DNA of 51,702 bases from Bacteroidales bacterium (lineage in GTDB: Bacteria > Bacteroidota > Bacteroidia > Bacteroidales > P3): assembly GCA_017448185.1 (NCBI GenBank), contig JAFSLX010000056.1, positions 1 through 51,702 of the forward strand. The letters run 5' to 3'. The notes beneath the pieces were generated by a model that saw only the letters and a program-made list of their open reading frames with translations, was not told where the DNA came from and searched no databases. The translations under genes were made by a program, and so were the position numbers. Of this stretch, positions 8,586 through 17,996 are shown one piece after another (within the stretch, counting starts at the first letter, position 1; each line of letters opens with the position of its first letter).

Positions 8586-9065
8586 ATGCTCAAATACGTC
8601 AACACAGATATTGTCTTTCAGGAGATTCCCGACGAGGTGACCCTCGCCGTCAACCTCTCGGGCTGCCCCTGCCGCTGTCCGGGATGCCACTCCAAATATC
8701 TGTGGGGCGACACCGGAACGCCCCTCGGCGAACAGCAGCTCGAGCAGCTGATTGCCGACGGCCGCCCGGCCATCACCTGCCTCGCCCTCATGGGCGGCGA
8801 CGCGCAGCCCGACGAAGTAGACCACCTGCTTACCTATGTGCGCAACCGTCATCCAGAGTTACGAACAGCCTGGTATAGCGGACGTTCATTATTGTCACCT
8901 AAAGTTACACTTTCACATCTTAACTACCTCAAACTCGGACCCTACCTTGCCCATCTCGGCCCCCTAAGCAGCCCGCGTACCAATCAGCGCATGTACAAAG
9001 TCGACCCTGCCGGCCACCTACACGACATCACCCGACGCTTCCGCCGCGCCGCCTACGAATCGTAA
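8586..9065 (+). CDS. nrdG: Anaerobic ribonucleotide reductase-activating protein
   Basis: Radical SAM activase that installs the glycyl radical on NrdD. The 159-residue protein carries the cluster motif CxxxCxxC as Cys27, Cys31 and Cys34 (SGCPCRCPGC). The MGGDA motif lies near residue 72 and TNQRMYKVD is near the C-terminus, both usual in NrdG. It starts 7 nt after nrdD and shares its riboswitch-controlled transcript. Class A repeat R2 begins 36 nt after the stop. Confidence 0.95.
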   Translation: MLKYVNTDIVFQEIPDEVTLAVNLSGCPCRCPGCHSKYLWGDTGTPLGEQQLEQLIADGRPAITCLALMGGDAQPDEVDHLLTYVRNRHPELRTAWYSGRSLLSPKVTLSHLNYLKLGPYLAHLGPLSSPRTNQRMYKVDPAGHLHDITRRFRRAAYES

Positions 9066-9101
9066 CCCTCCCCCACTATTCTTGTTTGCCCGATGCAGGG
9101 C

Positions 9102-9173
9102 CGTTGTTCAGTCGTTGTTCAGTGTTTGACTGAACAACGACTGAACAACAACTGAACAACTGCAGAACAACGG
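9102..9173. repeat. Class A inverted repeat of 11-nt units, copy R2
   Basis: Two left-arm units (GTTGTTCAGTC, GTTGTTCAGTG), a TTTG loop, three right-arm units (ACTGAACAAC plus G, A, T) and a degenerate GCAGAACAACG unit. It is 36 nt after the nrdG stop, a position suitable for a transcript-ending hairpin, but no U tract follows. Apart from this and the promoter at 9316-9346, nothing was seen in 9066-9432. Confidence 0.9.
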
Positions 9174-9315
9174 AGTTAGAGGTTGTTTGCCCGCAGGTCG
9201 GCTCGTCGCTGAGCCGCCATACACACCAGGAACCGAATACGGCGCACGAAAGCGTGGTGAACATGGGCTATGCGCTGTGAAAAGCGTTCCTGCCTTGTCG
9301 CAGGCTAAGTTTTTT

Positions 9316-9346
9316 TTTGGTATGTCAGTTTTTCTTTGTATATTTG
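9316..9346 (+). promoter_or_regulatory. Bacteroidota-type promoter for the DUF349-gldB unit
   Basis: TTTG at 9316-9319, a 19-nt spacer and TATATTTG at 9339-9346 match the Bacteroidota consensus. The leader to the ATG at 9433 is about 80 nt and A/T-rich. Confidence 0.8.
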
Positions 9347-9432
9347 CATTTCAATTGAAAAAAAATTAAAACAAATAAGTAACCTGTAAATTATTATTAC
9401 AGAAGTAATTCTAACAATTAAAACCATTCAAG

Positions 9433-11388
9433 ATGGAAGAGACCAACCTGATGCAGCCCTCCAACGAAGAGGAGATGCAGCACACTGAACAGGAAAACAT
9501 CGTAGAAGAGACTGCTGAACAGCAGCCTGTCGATGTGGAGACCAACACCGAAGAGGCCCCCGTGGCCGAACCGCAGGCCGATGAGCAGCCCACGGCAGAA
9601 GAGCAATCCGCTTCCGAGGCTGAGAAAGAGCCTGAAGTGAACTACGAAGGCATGAACCGCGAGGAACTCGTGGCCGCCTTTACCGAGTTGATGCAGAACG
9701 AGGTGCACACAATCAAGAACCGTGTTGCCGCGTTGCGCAACCGTTTCAACGAGTTGAACCGCGAGGTGCAGAAGGCCGCCTATGAGGCTTTTCTGGCCGA
9801 GGGCGGTAACAAAGATGACTACGAAGAGAAGAACGACGGCGTGGCCGAGGCGTTCCATCGCCTGTATGACCAGTATCGTGTCCGTCGTCAGCAATATATG
9901 GAGGCTATCGAGGAACAGAAAAAGAAGAACCTCGAGGCCAAGCAGGGACTGATAGAAGAGATGCGCGGCCTGATCGACTCGGAGGAAGAGTCGGTGAAGG
10001 CTTCGCTCGATAAGTTCAATGCCATTCAGGAGCGTTGGAAAGCCATCGGCGAAGTGCCGCGCGAGCAGATGAACGACCTGTGGCAGAACTACCACTTCCA
10101 GATTGAACAGTTCTTTAACAAACTGAAGATCAACCGTGAACTCCGTGCCCTTGACCAAAAGCGCAACCTCGAGCAGAAGATTCAGCTCTGCGAACAGGCC
10201 GAGGAGTTGATTATGGAGACCTCGATGACCAAAGCGTTCAAGGGCTTGCAGGAACTGCGCGCCCGTTGGAAGGAAATCGGCCCCGTGCCCGTGGAACAGA
10301 ACGAGGAAATCTGGCAGCGTTTCTGCAACGCCACCAACCAGATTGACGAACGCCGCCGCGAATACTACGAGCAGCGCAAAGAAGAACTCGACAACAACCT
10401 GCTGGCCAAGCAGGCCCTGATTGACAAGGCCGTCGAACTGACCGAGACCACCCCAAAGAGCACCAAGGAATGGAACGACCTGACCGCCGCCCTCGACGAG
10501 CTGCTGAAGATGTGGAAGACCATCGGACCCGTGCCCCGCGAAGTGAACGAGGAAATCTGGACCAAGTTCAAAGGCATGATTGATAAGCACTACGAAGAGA
10601 AGAAGGAATACTTCGGTGCCATCCGCGACGAACAGAACGAAAATTACCAGAAGAAAATCGACCTCTGTCTGAAAGCGGAAGCCATCGCCAAGCGCGAGGA
10701 CTGGAAGAAGGCCACCGAGGAACTGCTTCAACTGCAGCAGGAGTGGAAGAGCATCGGCAGCACCAGCCGCAAGGTAAGCGACAAGGTGTGGCAGCGCTTC
10801 CGTGGTGCCTGCGACGAATTCTTCGCCAAGAAGGGCGAGTTCTTTGCCGAGCGCCGCACTTCGGAGAAGGAAAATCTGGAGCAGAAAGAGGCTATCCTGC
10901 GCGAGTTGAAGGAACACCAGTTCGGCGACAACCGCGAGGAGAACCTTGCCGCTATCAAGGACTTCCAGCGTCGCTGGGCCGAAGTGGGATTTGTGCCGAT
11001 GGCCGACAAGGAGCGCCTTCACAAGGAGTTCCGCGGCGAAATCGACCGTATCTTCGAGCAGTTGAAAATCAGTGCCCGCGAGGCCGAAGAGACCGCCTAC
11101 CGTGAGCGTATCCGCAATGCCGCAGGTGACGCCCGCAAGTTTGTCAACAATGAGAAGCAGGAACTGCACGACAAGATTGAGAAGCTGCGCAGCGACCTGA
11201 ACCTGTGGGAGAACAACCTCGGTTTCCTTGCCAATTCGAAGCAGGCCGACCTCTTGAAGCAGGAATTCGAGAAGAAGATGCAGGGTGCCCGTCAGCAGAT
11301 TGCACTGATGCAGGCCAAACTTCGTATTCTCAACGACGCTGAAAAGAACGAAAAAGAAGCTGCTGATGCAAATAAGGATGCTGAATAA
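9433..11388 (+). CDS. DUF349 repeat protein
   Basis: A 651-residue soluble protein. The first ~75 residues are acidic and low in complexity (many Glu, Gln and Pro). The rest is almost entirely charged alpha-helix with five DUF349 units, each marked by a W-x-x-[IV]-G-x-[VS]-P-like turn: RWKAIGEVP, RWKEIGPVP, MWKTIGPVP, EWKSIGSTS and RWAEVGFVP. Three-helix bundles in tandem are expected, without signal peptide or membrane helix. The family is common in Bacteroidota and its role is not established. The gene has its own promoter, and the gldB-like gene begins within its last codons. Confidence 0.85.
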   Translation: MEETNLMQPSNEEEMQHTEQENIVEETAEQQPVDVETNTEEAPVAEPQADEQPTAEEQSASEAEKEPEVNYEGMNREELVAAFTELMQNEVHTIKNRVAALRNRFNELNREVQKAAYEAFLAEGGNKDDYEEKNDGVAEAFHRLYDQYRVRRQQYMEAIEEQKKKNLEAKQGLIEEMRGLIDSEEESVKASLDKFNAIQERWKAIGEVPREQMNDLWQNYHFQIEQFFNKLKINRELRALDQKRNLEQKIQLCEQAEELIMETSMTKAFKGLQELRARWKEIGPVPVEQNEEIWQRFCNATNQIDERRREYYEQRKEELDNNLLAKQALIDKAVELTETTPKSTKEWNDLTAALDELLKMWKTIGPVPREVNEEIWTKFKGMIDKHYEEKKEYFGAIRDEQNENYQKKIDLCLKAEAIAKREDWKKATEELLQLQQEWKSIGSTSRKVSDKVWQRFRGACDEFFAKKGEFFAERRTSEKENLEQKEAILRELKEHQFGDNREENLAAIKDFQRRWAEVGFVPMADKERLHKEFRGEIDRIFEQLKISAREAEETAYRERIRNAAGDARKFVNNEKQELHDKIEKLRSDLNLWENNLGFLANSKQADLLKQEFEKKMQGARQQIALMQAKLRILNDAEKNEKEAADANKDAE

Positions 11389-12376
11389 CAAGCATTTGAC
11401 CATAGAACTGATACAGAGATGCACCATGGTGTGTCTCTGTATCGTATTGTTCTGTTCGTGTGGAAACAATGCAGGGAAGAAGCAGGTTGAGTTCAAACGA
11501 TTCGAGCAATTGCTTTTCGGCACACCGGTGGACCAATTGAGGCAGGTGCTGACGAAAGAGAAGGCAACCTACCAGTGCTCATTGCTCAATGTATATCCCG
11601 AAGATGAAGGATATATGGGCATGCTGGAGGGATTTGTGACCGACCCGGTTATGCGCGACGTTTATCGGATTTCTGATAGTCTGTATCACGACCTCGGGTG
11701 GCTTGAAGACGAGTTGGACAAAGCATTGACAAAGGCAGAAAAACTGTGTCCTGCAATGCAGTACAACAAGTTTTATACATTGATTACCGGTGATTTCGAA
11801 AATTACCAGAGTCGTGTGATGTGTGACGACGGAGTGTTGGTCATTTCGATTGACCGCTATGCAGTGTCGGAATTGGGTCGTTACGGTTATTTTGGGCTTC
11901 CGTCGTATTTGGTGGCGACAAGTAAACGAGAATATATTGCGGCCGACTGTATGGCCACCATTGCACGCGACCATATCATGATGCCCGACGGAGAGGCGAC
12001 GGTGCTTGACTATGCCATTGCCGAAGGTAAGGTCCTTTATTTTCTCGAGCAGGTCCTTCCCGACTGTGCCGACACTATTTTCCTGCGCTATACGGGCGAA
12101 CAACTGGAATGGATGGAGGGGAACCTGACGAATGTCTGGGCTTGGATGATACAGAACAAAATGCTGTATGATACCGACTTGAGCCGTTTCCATAATCTGA
12201 TTGACGAGGCTCCGAAAACTAACGCTTTCGGCGACGGATCGGCGCCACGTACTCCGTCCTATATCGGTTGGCAGATAGTAAAACGATACATGAAGAAAAG
12301 CGGTGCCACAATGAGTGAACTGTTCGAAATGACCGACAGCCAGCGCTTGCTGACCGAGTCGGGATGGCGCCCGTAA
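11378..12376 (+). CDS. gldB: GldB-like lipoprotein (gliding motility/T9SS-associated)
   Basis: A lipoprotein of about 332 residues with a hydrophobic leader (MVCLCIVLFCSC) and acylated cysteine in CSCGN. The body matches the GldB family: an early FEQLLFG segment, the central YHDLGWLEDEL, a conserved metalloprotease-like fold (AADCMATIARDHI), and the C-terminal TPSYIGWQIVKRYM. GldB is a lipoprotein required for gliding in Flavobacterium and is widespread in non-gliding Bacteroidota. The ATG at 11366 is also in frame; both starts overlap the DUF349 gene, implying coupling. Two T9SS cargo proteins are encoded elsewhere in this window. Confidence 0.8.
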   Translation: MLNNKHLTIELIQRCTMVCLCIVLFCSCGNNAGKKQVEFKRFEQLLFGTPVDQLRQVLTKEKATYQCSLLNVYPEDEGYMGMLEGFVTDPVMRDVYRISDSLYHDLGWLEDELDKALTKAEKLCPAMQYNKFYTLITGDFENYQSRVMCDDGVLVISIDRYAVSELGRYGYFGLPSYLVATSKREYIAADCMATIARDHIMMPDGEATVLDYAIAEGKVLYFLEQVLPDCADTIFLRYTGEQLEWMEGNLTNVWAWMIQNKMLYDTDLSRFHNLIDEAPKTNAFGDGSAPRTPSYIGWQIVKRYMKKSGATMSELFEMTDSQRLLTESGWRP

Positions 12377-12389
12377 AAAAATAAATTCA

Positions 12390-14267
12390 ATGAAACAGAA
12401 AGGTAAAGGTATATATTCCTATATTGTGCTGAAACTGCTGTTGGCGTTCGGTGCATTATTGCTTTCACAGTTGATGTTTTATGTATGCAATACTCGTGTG
12501 CTTCATGTTGATGGAGCCAACGAATGGGTAGGCATTGTTTGGGGCAATATTGTATTCGGTATGGCTACTCTCGGAGCATTCCTGCTCCCCTACTTTCTGA
12601 TGATGCTTTTGCCTGTAAAGTGGCGTTGGAACCGTGGTTGGCGTGTGGTGAGCGAGGTACTGTACATTGTGCCAGTAATAATGATACTTGCCTGCCGTGG
12701 TGCCAACAGCGCCTACTTCCAATACACCTACCGCCTGCTTTCGGACGAGATATTCTCATACCTTGGCATTAGTGGACAAATGGGATCGCTGGTACCTCAT
12801 TTTGCGGTCGACTATTGGTATGCCTGGGTTGTTCCAGTGGTCATCGCCATTATTTTCTTCATTCTCAACAGTCGTATCCGCCTGGCAAAACGCAACGAAA
12901 ACCAGAAATATTTGGTCAACGATATTTTGGGTTGTGTGGTTGGATTGCTTTTGGTATGGTTCATGCTTCGCGGTGGCTTCGGAAAATTCATCCAGCCTTC
13001 GGATGCAGCCTATTTCTGTCAACCCAAAAATGCCGTACTTGTTAGTAATGATGCTTACAACATACTTCGTACCAGTTTCACTCCCGACATTGAACCAATA
13101 GAGGAAATGGGCGACGAGGATGCCAGAAGCCTATTCAACCCTGAGCAACATTATAGTCATGAAACCGTTGCCGATTCACTTCATCAGCCAAAAAACATTG
13201 TGTTGCTCATTGTGGAAAGTCTCGGACAGGAATTTATGGGTTGCTACAATCACACCGGTTTTGAGACCCGCACTCCATTCCTCGATTCGCTGGCACAATT
13301 CTGCACACTATACGACGGCCGCTCGAACGGCAAAAAGAGCATCGAGGGCATTACCGCCATCACGACCTCCATTCCCAACTTGATGAGCGTACCTTTCACC
13401 AACTCGGCATATCGGAACAATGAATTTATCGGCCTGCCGACAGTGCTGAAACGTCACGGTTACTACTGCGGCTTCTTCCACGGTTCATACAACGGAGTGA
13501 TGGAGTTTGACAAGCTGTGCGACAAACTCGGATTCGATGAATACCTTGGCAAGAATGAATATGAAGCCGAAGGCATTGGCGACGAGGCCGACTATGACGG
13601 TGTGTGGGGCATCTATGACGAACCATACCTGCAGTTTGCCGTGCGACGCATCAACACCTTCCATGAGCCGTTCCTGGCCGAAATATTCACTGTCACCTCT
13701 CACCACCCCTTCCCAATCCCCGAGGCTCACAAAGGTGAGTACAAGGAAGGCGTGCACCCCATATTGAAGTGCGTCGAATATACCGACAACTCGTTACGTC
13801 AATTCTTCGAAGCGGCCAAAACCCAACCATGGTTCAACAACACGCTATTCATCATTCTCGGTGACCACAGCGGACACGGTCTTACGCGCGAATACAACGA
13901 CTACGACGGCTGGTACCGTATTCCCATCATGATTTACGACCCGCAGCAGCCTAATGGTCGTGTGAGCAACCGTATTGTGCAGCAAACCGACCTCTTCCCC
14001 ACCCTTGTTGATTATCTCGGCTTCGACGACCCCATTGTGGGATTCGGCAACAGTGTGCTCCGTAATCCAGACATGGGCTGGCAAATCTACTACGGCAACG
14101 GTTTCCATTGCATGGTGAGCAACAACCCTTCCAATCCTTCAATCCACGATATCACCGTCATCGAAGGTTCACATGAGGAAGGCACACCCGACAACATCCG
14201 CTTCCTCAAGGCTGTGGTTCAGCAATACAACGATCGAATAATAAACAATAGACTTATAGCGAAATGA
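12390..14267 (+). CDS. LtaS-like membrane sulfatase-fold phosphoglycerol transferase
   Basis: A 625-residue inner-membrane protein. Five transmembrane helices lie at roughly 12-32, 47-73, 84-103, 140-160 and 178-195, and an extracytoplasmic alkaline-phosphatase-like domain starts near 268. Catalytic motifs are NIVLLIVESLGQE (metal-binding Glu), the nucleophile region NGKKSIEG (Ser in place of the LtaS Thr) and ILGDHSGHG (metal Asp/His). Gram-negative relatives transfer phosphoglycerol or phosphoethanolamine groups to envelope glycans or lipids. The substrate cannot be read from the sequence. The lipid kinase gene overlaps by 4 nt (ATGA), pointing to a shared role in lipid headgroup turnover: LtaS-type enzymes release diacylglycerol, which such kinases can rephosphorylate. 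Confidence 0.85.
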   Translation: MKQKGKGIYSYIVLKLLLAFGALLLSQLMFYVCNTRVLHVDGANEWVGIVWGNIVFGMATLGAFLLPYFLMMLLPVKWRWNRGWRVVSEVLYIVPVIMILACRGANSAYFQYTYRLLSDEIFSYLGISGQMGSLVPHFAVDYWYAWVVPVVIAIIFFILNSRIRLAKRNENQKYLVNDILGCVVGLLLVWFMLRGGFGKFIQPSDAAYFCQPKNAVLVSNDAYNILRTSFTPDIEPIEEMGDEDARSLFNPEQHYSHETVADSLHQPKNIVLLIVESLGQEFMGCYNHTGFETRTPFLDSLAQFCTLYDGRSNGKKSIEGITAITTSIPNLMSVPFTNSAYRNNEFIGLPTVLKRHGYYCGFFHGSYNGVMEFDKLCDKLGFDEYLGKNEYEAEGIGDEADYDGVWGIYDEPYLQFAVRRINTFHEPFLAEIFTVTSHHPFPIPEAHKGEYKEGVHPILKCVEYTDNSLRQFFEAAKTQPWFNNTLFIILGDHSGHGLTREYNDYDGWYRIPIMIYDPQQPNGRVSNRIVQQTDLFPTLVDYLGFDDPIVGFGNSVLRNPDMGWQIYYGNGFHCMVSNNPSNPSIHDITVIEGSHEEGTPDNIRFLKAVVQQYNDRIINNRLIAK

Positions 14268-15169
14268 AAAAAAAGACCCTCGTCATTGTCAACCCCATCT
14301 CCGGAGTTGGCCGACAGAAAAAAATCGAGAAAATACTGCAGAACAACCTGAATCAGGATTTGTTCGACTATACGGTACGCTATACAGAATATATCCATCA
14401 CGGTACAGAGATTGCCCGTGACGCCGTTGACCATGGCTACGACTGCGTAGTCGCTGTGGGTGGCGATGGTTCGGTCAACGACGTGGTGCAGGGTATCAAG
14501 GATAGCGACACCCGACTCGGAATCATCCCATGCGGCAGCGGCAACGGCCTGGCCCGTTCGCTCAAGCTGCCGTTGCAGCCTTGGTTGGCAACACGCGTGC
14601 TCAACCAGCAGTTCGAGCAGACCATCGACTCCATTGTCGTCAACAACCGCTGGGTTGTCGTCAATGCCGCCGGCTGCGGATTTGACGCCTTCATCGCCCG
14701 CCTTATGCACGCTGCCAAAACCCGTGGCTTTTCAGCCTATACCAATCTGGTGCTGAGGGAATATACTCGTTACAAGAACTCGAACTACCACCTCGTCATC
14801 GACGGTCAGGAGTATTATCGCAACGCCTGGTTCATCGCCATCGCCAACAGCCGCCAATATGGCTACAACCTTGCCGTCGCTCCCAAGGCCGAACTCGACG
14901 ACGGCCTGCTTGACATCAGCATTCTCGACAAAGTCCCCATCGACCACCTGCCCATCACCGCACCATTGGCTTTCACCAACCATCTCGACCTCTCGCAACA
15001 CGTGGAGATGTTCAAAGCCAAAGATGTGCTTATCGAGGGCAACGCCGACCGTTGGGTCAACCTCGACGGCGAAGGTGAGAACATCGGAACCTCGGTCCAC
15101 TTCGTTATTCATCCTCAGTCGGTGAAAATCTATGCACGCGACATGAAACAACTGCTGATAACCAAGTAA
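14264..15169 (+). CDS. Diacylglycerol kinase-family lipid kinase
   Basis: A 301-residue soluble or membrane-peripheral kinase of the DagK/YegS/BmrU type. It has NPISG near residue 10, the nucleotide-binding GGDGS at 66-70, PCGSGNGLAR near 90 and a C-terminal beta-sandwich (DGLLDISIL, then VNLDGE). The fit is to kinases that phosphorylate diacylglycerol or related lipids. It is translationally coupled (ATGA) to the LtaS-like gene, which would produce diacylglycerol if it acts like LtaS. The substrate is inferred from context only. Confidence 0.9.
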   Translation: MKKKTLVIVNPISGVGRQKKIEKILQNNLNQDLFDYTVRYTEYIHHGTEIARDAVDHGYDCVVAVGGDGSVNDVVQGIKDSDTRLGIIPCGSGNGLARSLKLPLQPWLATRVLNQQFEQTIDSIVVNNRWVVVNAAGCGFDAFIARLMHAAKTRGFSAYTNLVLREYTRYKNSNYHLVIDGQEYYRNAWFIAIANSRQYGYNLAVAPKAELDDGLLDISILDKVPIDHLPITAPLAFTNHLDLSQHVEMFKAKDVLIEGNADRWVNLDGEGENIGTSVHFVIHPQSVKIYARDMKQLLITK

Positions 15170-15171
15170 CC

Positions 15172-15498
15172 ATGAGCAAGAGGCAAGCCATCGGTGTGGT
15201 CTATTCAACCAATCCCGATTACAACTACCAATACGACGACGAGCCCGAGGCCGAAACTCTGCCGCCCTCGCAGCAAAAACTTCGCGTCGCTATCGACCGA
15301 CATCATCGTGGCGGAAAAACCGTCACTTTGGTGACCGGCTTTGTGGGCACCGACGACGACCTGCAAGCTTTGGGCAAACTGTTGAAAAGCAAATGTGGTG
15401 TCGGCGGCTCGGCCAAAGACGGCGAGATAATCGTGCAAGGCGAGTTTGTTGAGAAAGTAAAGCAACTGCTTGTCGCCGAAGGTTATCGGGTAAAATAG
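15172..15498 (+). CDS. SUI1/eIF1-like translation factor (YciH family)
   Basis: A 108-residue protein with a tail rich in Pro, Asp and Glu, then a SUI1 domain: LRVAIDRHHRGGKTVTLVTGF, LQALGKLLKSKCGVGGSAKDGEI and a final VAEGY. Bacterial YciH-type proteins resemble eIF1 and can affect start-site fidelity in vitro. The start lies 2 nt after the kinase stop. The gene converges with rarA across only 9 nt, with no terminator visible. Confidence 0.9.
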   Translation: MSKRQAIGVVYSTNPDYNYQYDDEPEAETLPPSQQKLRVAIDRHHRGGKTVTLVTGFVGTDDDLQALGKLLKSKCGVGGSAKDGEIIVQGEFVEKVKQLLVAEGYRVK

Positions 15499-15507
15499 AA
15501 CAAGAAA

Positions 15508-16752
15508 TCAATATCCGTATTTCCCTCCCCACCTCTCGCGCAGCGAACGGCGTGTGTCCTCTTCGCGAGGTGTGCTCCCCGGATTGTAGAACCTGCTCCC
15601 TTCCAGCCCCTGCGGCAGGTATTCCTGTTCGGTGAAATTGCCTGCATAGTCGTGGGCATACTTATAGCCACTGCCGTAGCCGATATTTTTCATCAGCTTG
15701 GTGGGTGCATTGCGCAGGTGCAACGGCACAGGCAGGTCGCCAAAACGTCGGATAGCCTCTTCGGCATTGTTCAGCGCCATGTATGTAGCATTGCTTTTTG
15801 CCGAGCAGGCCAAGTAGCAGGCGCACTGCGACAGGTTGATGCGGCATTCGGGGTAGCCAATCTTGCTCACTGCCTCGAAGGTGGCGTTGGCCAACAGCAG
15901 CGCATTGGGATTGGCGTTGCCGATATCCTCGCTGGCGAAAATCAGCATGCGTCGTGCAATGAACAGCGGATCCTCGCCACCGGCAATCATCCTGGCCAAC
16001 CAGTAGACGGCCCCGTTCGGGTCCGAGCCACGCATGCTTTTGATAAAGGCCGAGATAATGTCGTAGTGCATCTCGCCACCTTTGTCATAGAAAGCAAGAT
16101 TCTTCTGAATGACGGCTGTCACACTGGCGTTGTCGAGTATCCTTTCGCCTTTGTTGACCACCAACTCAATGGCGTTCAACAGCTTTCTCGCATCGCCACC
16201 GCTGATGCGCATCAGGGCATCGTCTTCTTTCACCTCTATACTGAGGCCCTGTGAGGCATAATAGCGCACCGCCGAGGCAATCAACTGACGCATATCCTCC
16301 TCGCCAAACTCCTTCAGCACATACACCTGGCAACGCGAAAGCAAAGCCGAGATGACTTCAAAACTCGGGTTCTCGGTCGTCGCACCGATCAGCGTAATCG
16401 TACCGCGTTCCACCGCACCCAGCAGCGAATCCTGCTGAGCCTTGTTGAAACGGTGTATTTCATCGATAAACAGGATGGCACCATCCTCCTCCTGCGCCGC
16501 GTTGATAACCTCGCGCACCTCCTTCACACCGCTGCTGATGGCGCTCAGTGTGTGGAACGGACGGTGCAGCGTGTTCGAGATAATCATTGCCAAAGTCGTC
16601 TTGCCGATGCCCGGAGGGCCCCAGAATATCATGCTCGGAATGTTGCCACTCTCTATCAAAGTGCGAAGAACAGCACCCGGTCCAATCAGGTGCTGTTGTC
16701 CTATGTAGTCGTCGAGGCTTTGCGGCCTCAGTATCTCTGCTAACGGGGTCAT
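15508..16752 (-). CDS. rarA: Replication-associated recombination ATPase RarA (MgsA)
   Basis: A 414-residue AAA+ clamp-loader-like ATPase acting at stalled forks and DNA ends. Walker A is GPPGIGKTT (45-53), Walker B is ILFIDEIHRF, and sensor 1 is GATTENPSF, followed by the lid and tetramerisation domains (MRGSDPNGAVYWLARM, EDIGNANP). The start is the ATG at 16752: the preceding queA stop and this start overlap as TAATG. Upstream in-frame residues belong to the queA region. Co-translation with queA is evident although the functions differ. Confidence 0.96.
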   Translation of the reverse strand: MTPLAEILRPQSLDDYIGQQHLIGPGAVLRTLIESGNIPSMIFWGPPGIGKTTLAMIISNTLHRPFHTLSAISSGVKEVREVINAAQEEDGAILFIDEIHRFNKAQQDSLLGAVERGTITLIGATTENPSFEVISALLSRCQVYVLKEFGEEDMRQLIASAVRYYASQGLSIEVKEDDALMRISGGDARKLLNAIELVVNKGERILDNASVTAVIQKNLAFYDKGGEMHYDIISAFIKSMRGSDPNGAVYWLARMIAGGEDPLFIARRMLIFASEDIGNANPNALLLANATFEAVSKIGYPECRINLSQCACYLACSAKSNATYMALNNAEEAIRRFGDLPVPLHLRNAPTKLMKNIGYGSGYKYAHDYAGNFTEQEYLPQGLEGSRFYNPGSTPREEDTRRSLRERWGGKYGY

Positions 16753-17807
16753 TAGATAATAAGCATCGCGTCGCCGTAGGTGGCGAAGCGGTATTTCTCC
16801 TTGATAGCCGTCTGGTAGGTCTGCATCAGCAGCTCGGGACCGGCGAAGGCGCTCACCATAATGAACTGCGACGACATCGGGTGATGGAAATTGGTCACCA
16901 TCATGTCGGCAATCGTAAAGTCGTAGGGCGGGAAGATAAACTTGTTGGTCCAACCGTCGTACGGGAAAATCTTGCCGGGAATCGTCACTGCACTTTCCAA
17001 TGCGCGCATCGTCGTCGTGCCGATGCAGCACACGTGGTGACCGGTCTCCTTGGCCTTGCCGATAGCGTTGCAGAGCTCCTCGCTCAAGTGAATCTCCTCA
17101 GCATCTGCACGGTGTTTCGAGAGGTCCTCCACCTCGATGGGCTTGAACTCGCCCATACCGGCGTGAAGCGTCAGCTCCAACCATTTCACATCCTTGATTT
17201 CCATGCGTTTCAGCAACTCACGGCTGAAATGCAGGCCCGCGATGGGAGCTGCCGTCGAGCCCTCGACCTTGGCATAGATGGTCTGGTAGTTCTCAGCGTC
17301 GCTCTTCTCCACGTCGCGCAGGCGGCGCAACTCCTCGGGCAGCGGCGTGCGGCCCATGCCCTTCACAATCGAGATGAACTCCTCGTGGCTGCCGTCGAAC
17401 AGGAAGCGAATCGTGCGGCCGCGGCTCGTCGTGTTGTCCACCACCTCGGCCACCAGCGCATCGTTCGTGCCGAAATACAGCTTGTTGCCGATACGGATTT
17501 TGCGTGCCGGGTCGACAATCACGTCCCACAGGCGCATATCCTCGTTCAGTTCGCGCAGCAGCAGCACCTGAATCTTTGCACCCGTCTTCTCCTTCTCGCC
17601 GTCAAGCAGGGCCGGAAACACCTTCGTGTTGTTGGCCACCACCACGTCGTCCTTGTCCACATACTCGATGAAATCCTTGAACACACGGTGCTCGATTGTG
17701 CCGTCCTCGCGGTGCAGCACCAGCAAGCGTGCGTCGTCACGGTTGCGTGTCGGCTTCTCGGCGATAAGTTCCTTCGGCAGGTTGAATCTGAATTGCGACA
17801 GTTTCAT
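16752..17807 (-). CDS. queA: S-adenosylmethionine:tRNA ribosyltransferase-isomerase
   Basis: Builds the epoxycyclopentane ring of queuosine from the ribosyl part of SAM, after Tgt has inserted preQ1. The 351-residue protein has the family's N-terminus ([18 protein letters not shown]), [23 protein letters not shown], the central [17 protein letters not shown] and [10 protein letters not shown]. In many Bacteroidota queA directly follows truB; here it is 7 kb away and upstream of rarA. The next pathway enzyme, QueG, needs cobalamin, and a cobalamin riboswitch also lies in this window. Confidence 0.97.
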   Translation of the reverse strand: MKLSQFRFNLPKELIAEKPTRNRDDARLLVLHREDGTIEHRVFKDFIEYVDKDDVVVANNTKVFPALLDGEKEKTGAKIQVLLLRELNEDMRLWDVIVDPARKIRIGNKLYFGTNDALVAEVVDNTTSRGRTIRFLFDGSHEEFISIVKGMGRTPLPEELRRLRDVEKSDAENYQTIYAKVEGSTAAPIAGLHFSRELLKRMEIKDVKWLELTLHAGMGEFKPIEVEDLSKHRADAEEIHLSEELCNAIGKAKETGHHVCCIGTTTMRALESAVTIPGKIFPYDGWTNKFIFPPYDFTIADMMVTNFHHPMSSQFIMVSAFAGPELLMQTYQTAIKEKYRFATYGDAMLII

Positions 17808-17832
17808 TTATGTAATTTTTAATCTTTTATAC

Positions 17833-17840
17833 CAAATATC
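17833..17840 (-). promoter_or_regulatory. Candidate -7 element for queA-rarA
   Basis: GATATTTG on the minus strand has one mismatch to TAnnTTTG and lies 25 nt before the queA ATG. The -33 region is poor. Confidence 0.4.
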
Positions 17841-17921
17841 TTTCCTTATTATAGATGCTCTAACGAAAAAAAATCCATTATGGTATATAATAAGTAAAAT
17901 TTTTTTTCTCCCAGTCATCAT

Positions 17922-17996
17922 CAGTTGTTGTTCGCTCGTTGTTCAGTCGTTGTTCAGTCAAACACTGAACAACGACTGAACAACGACTGAACAACG
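17922..17996. repeat. Class A inverted repeat of 11-nt units, copy R3 (loop inverted)
   Basis: The left arm has a degenerate unit (GTTGTTCGCTC) and two GTTGTTCAGTC units; the right arm has three ACTGAACAACG units. The loop is CAAA rather than TTTG, so this copy is in the opposite orientation to the others. It sits between divergent genes (queA and the T9SS protein), where a terminator would serve neither. Apart from this copy and the -7 elements at 17833 and 18116, nothing was seen in 17808-18181. Confidence 0.9.

Noticed and set aside
16587-17822. A 411-codon plus-strand frame opposite queA and the 5' part of rarA.
   Set aside because: queA and rarA are unmistakable on the minus strand; the plus-strand translation has no domain or promoter.
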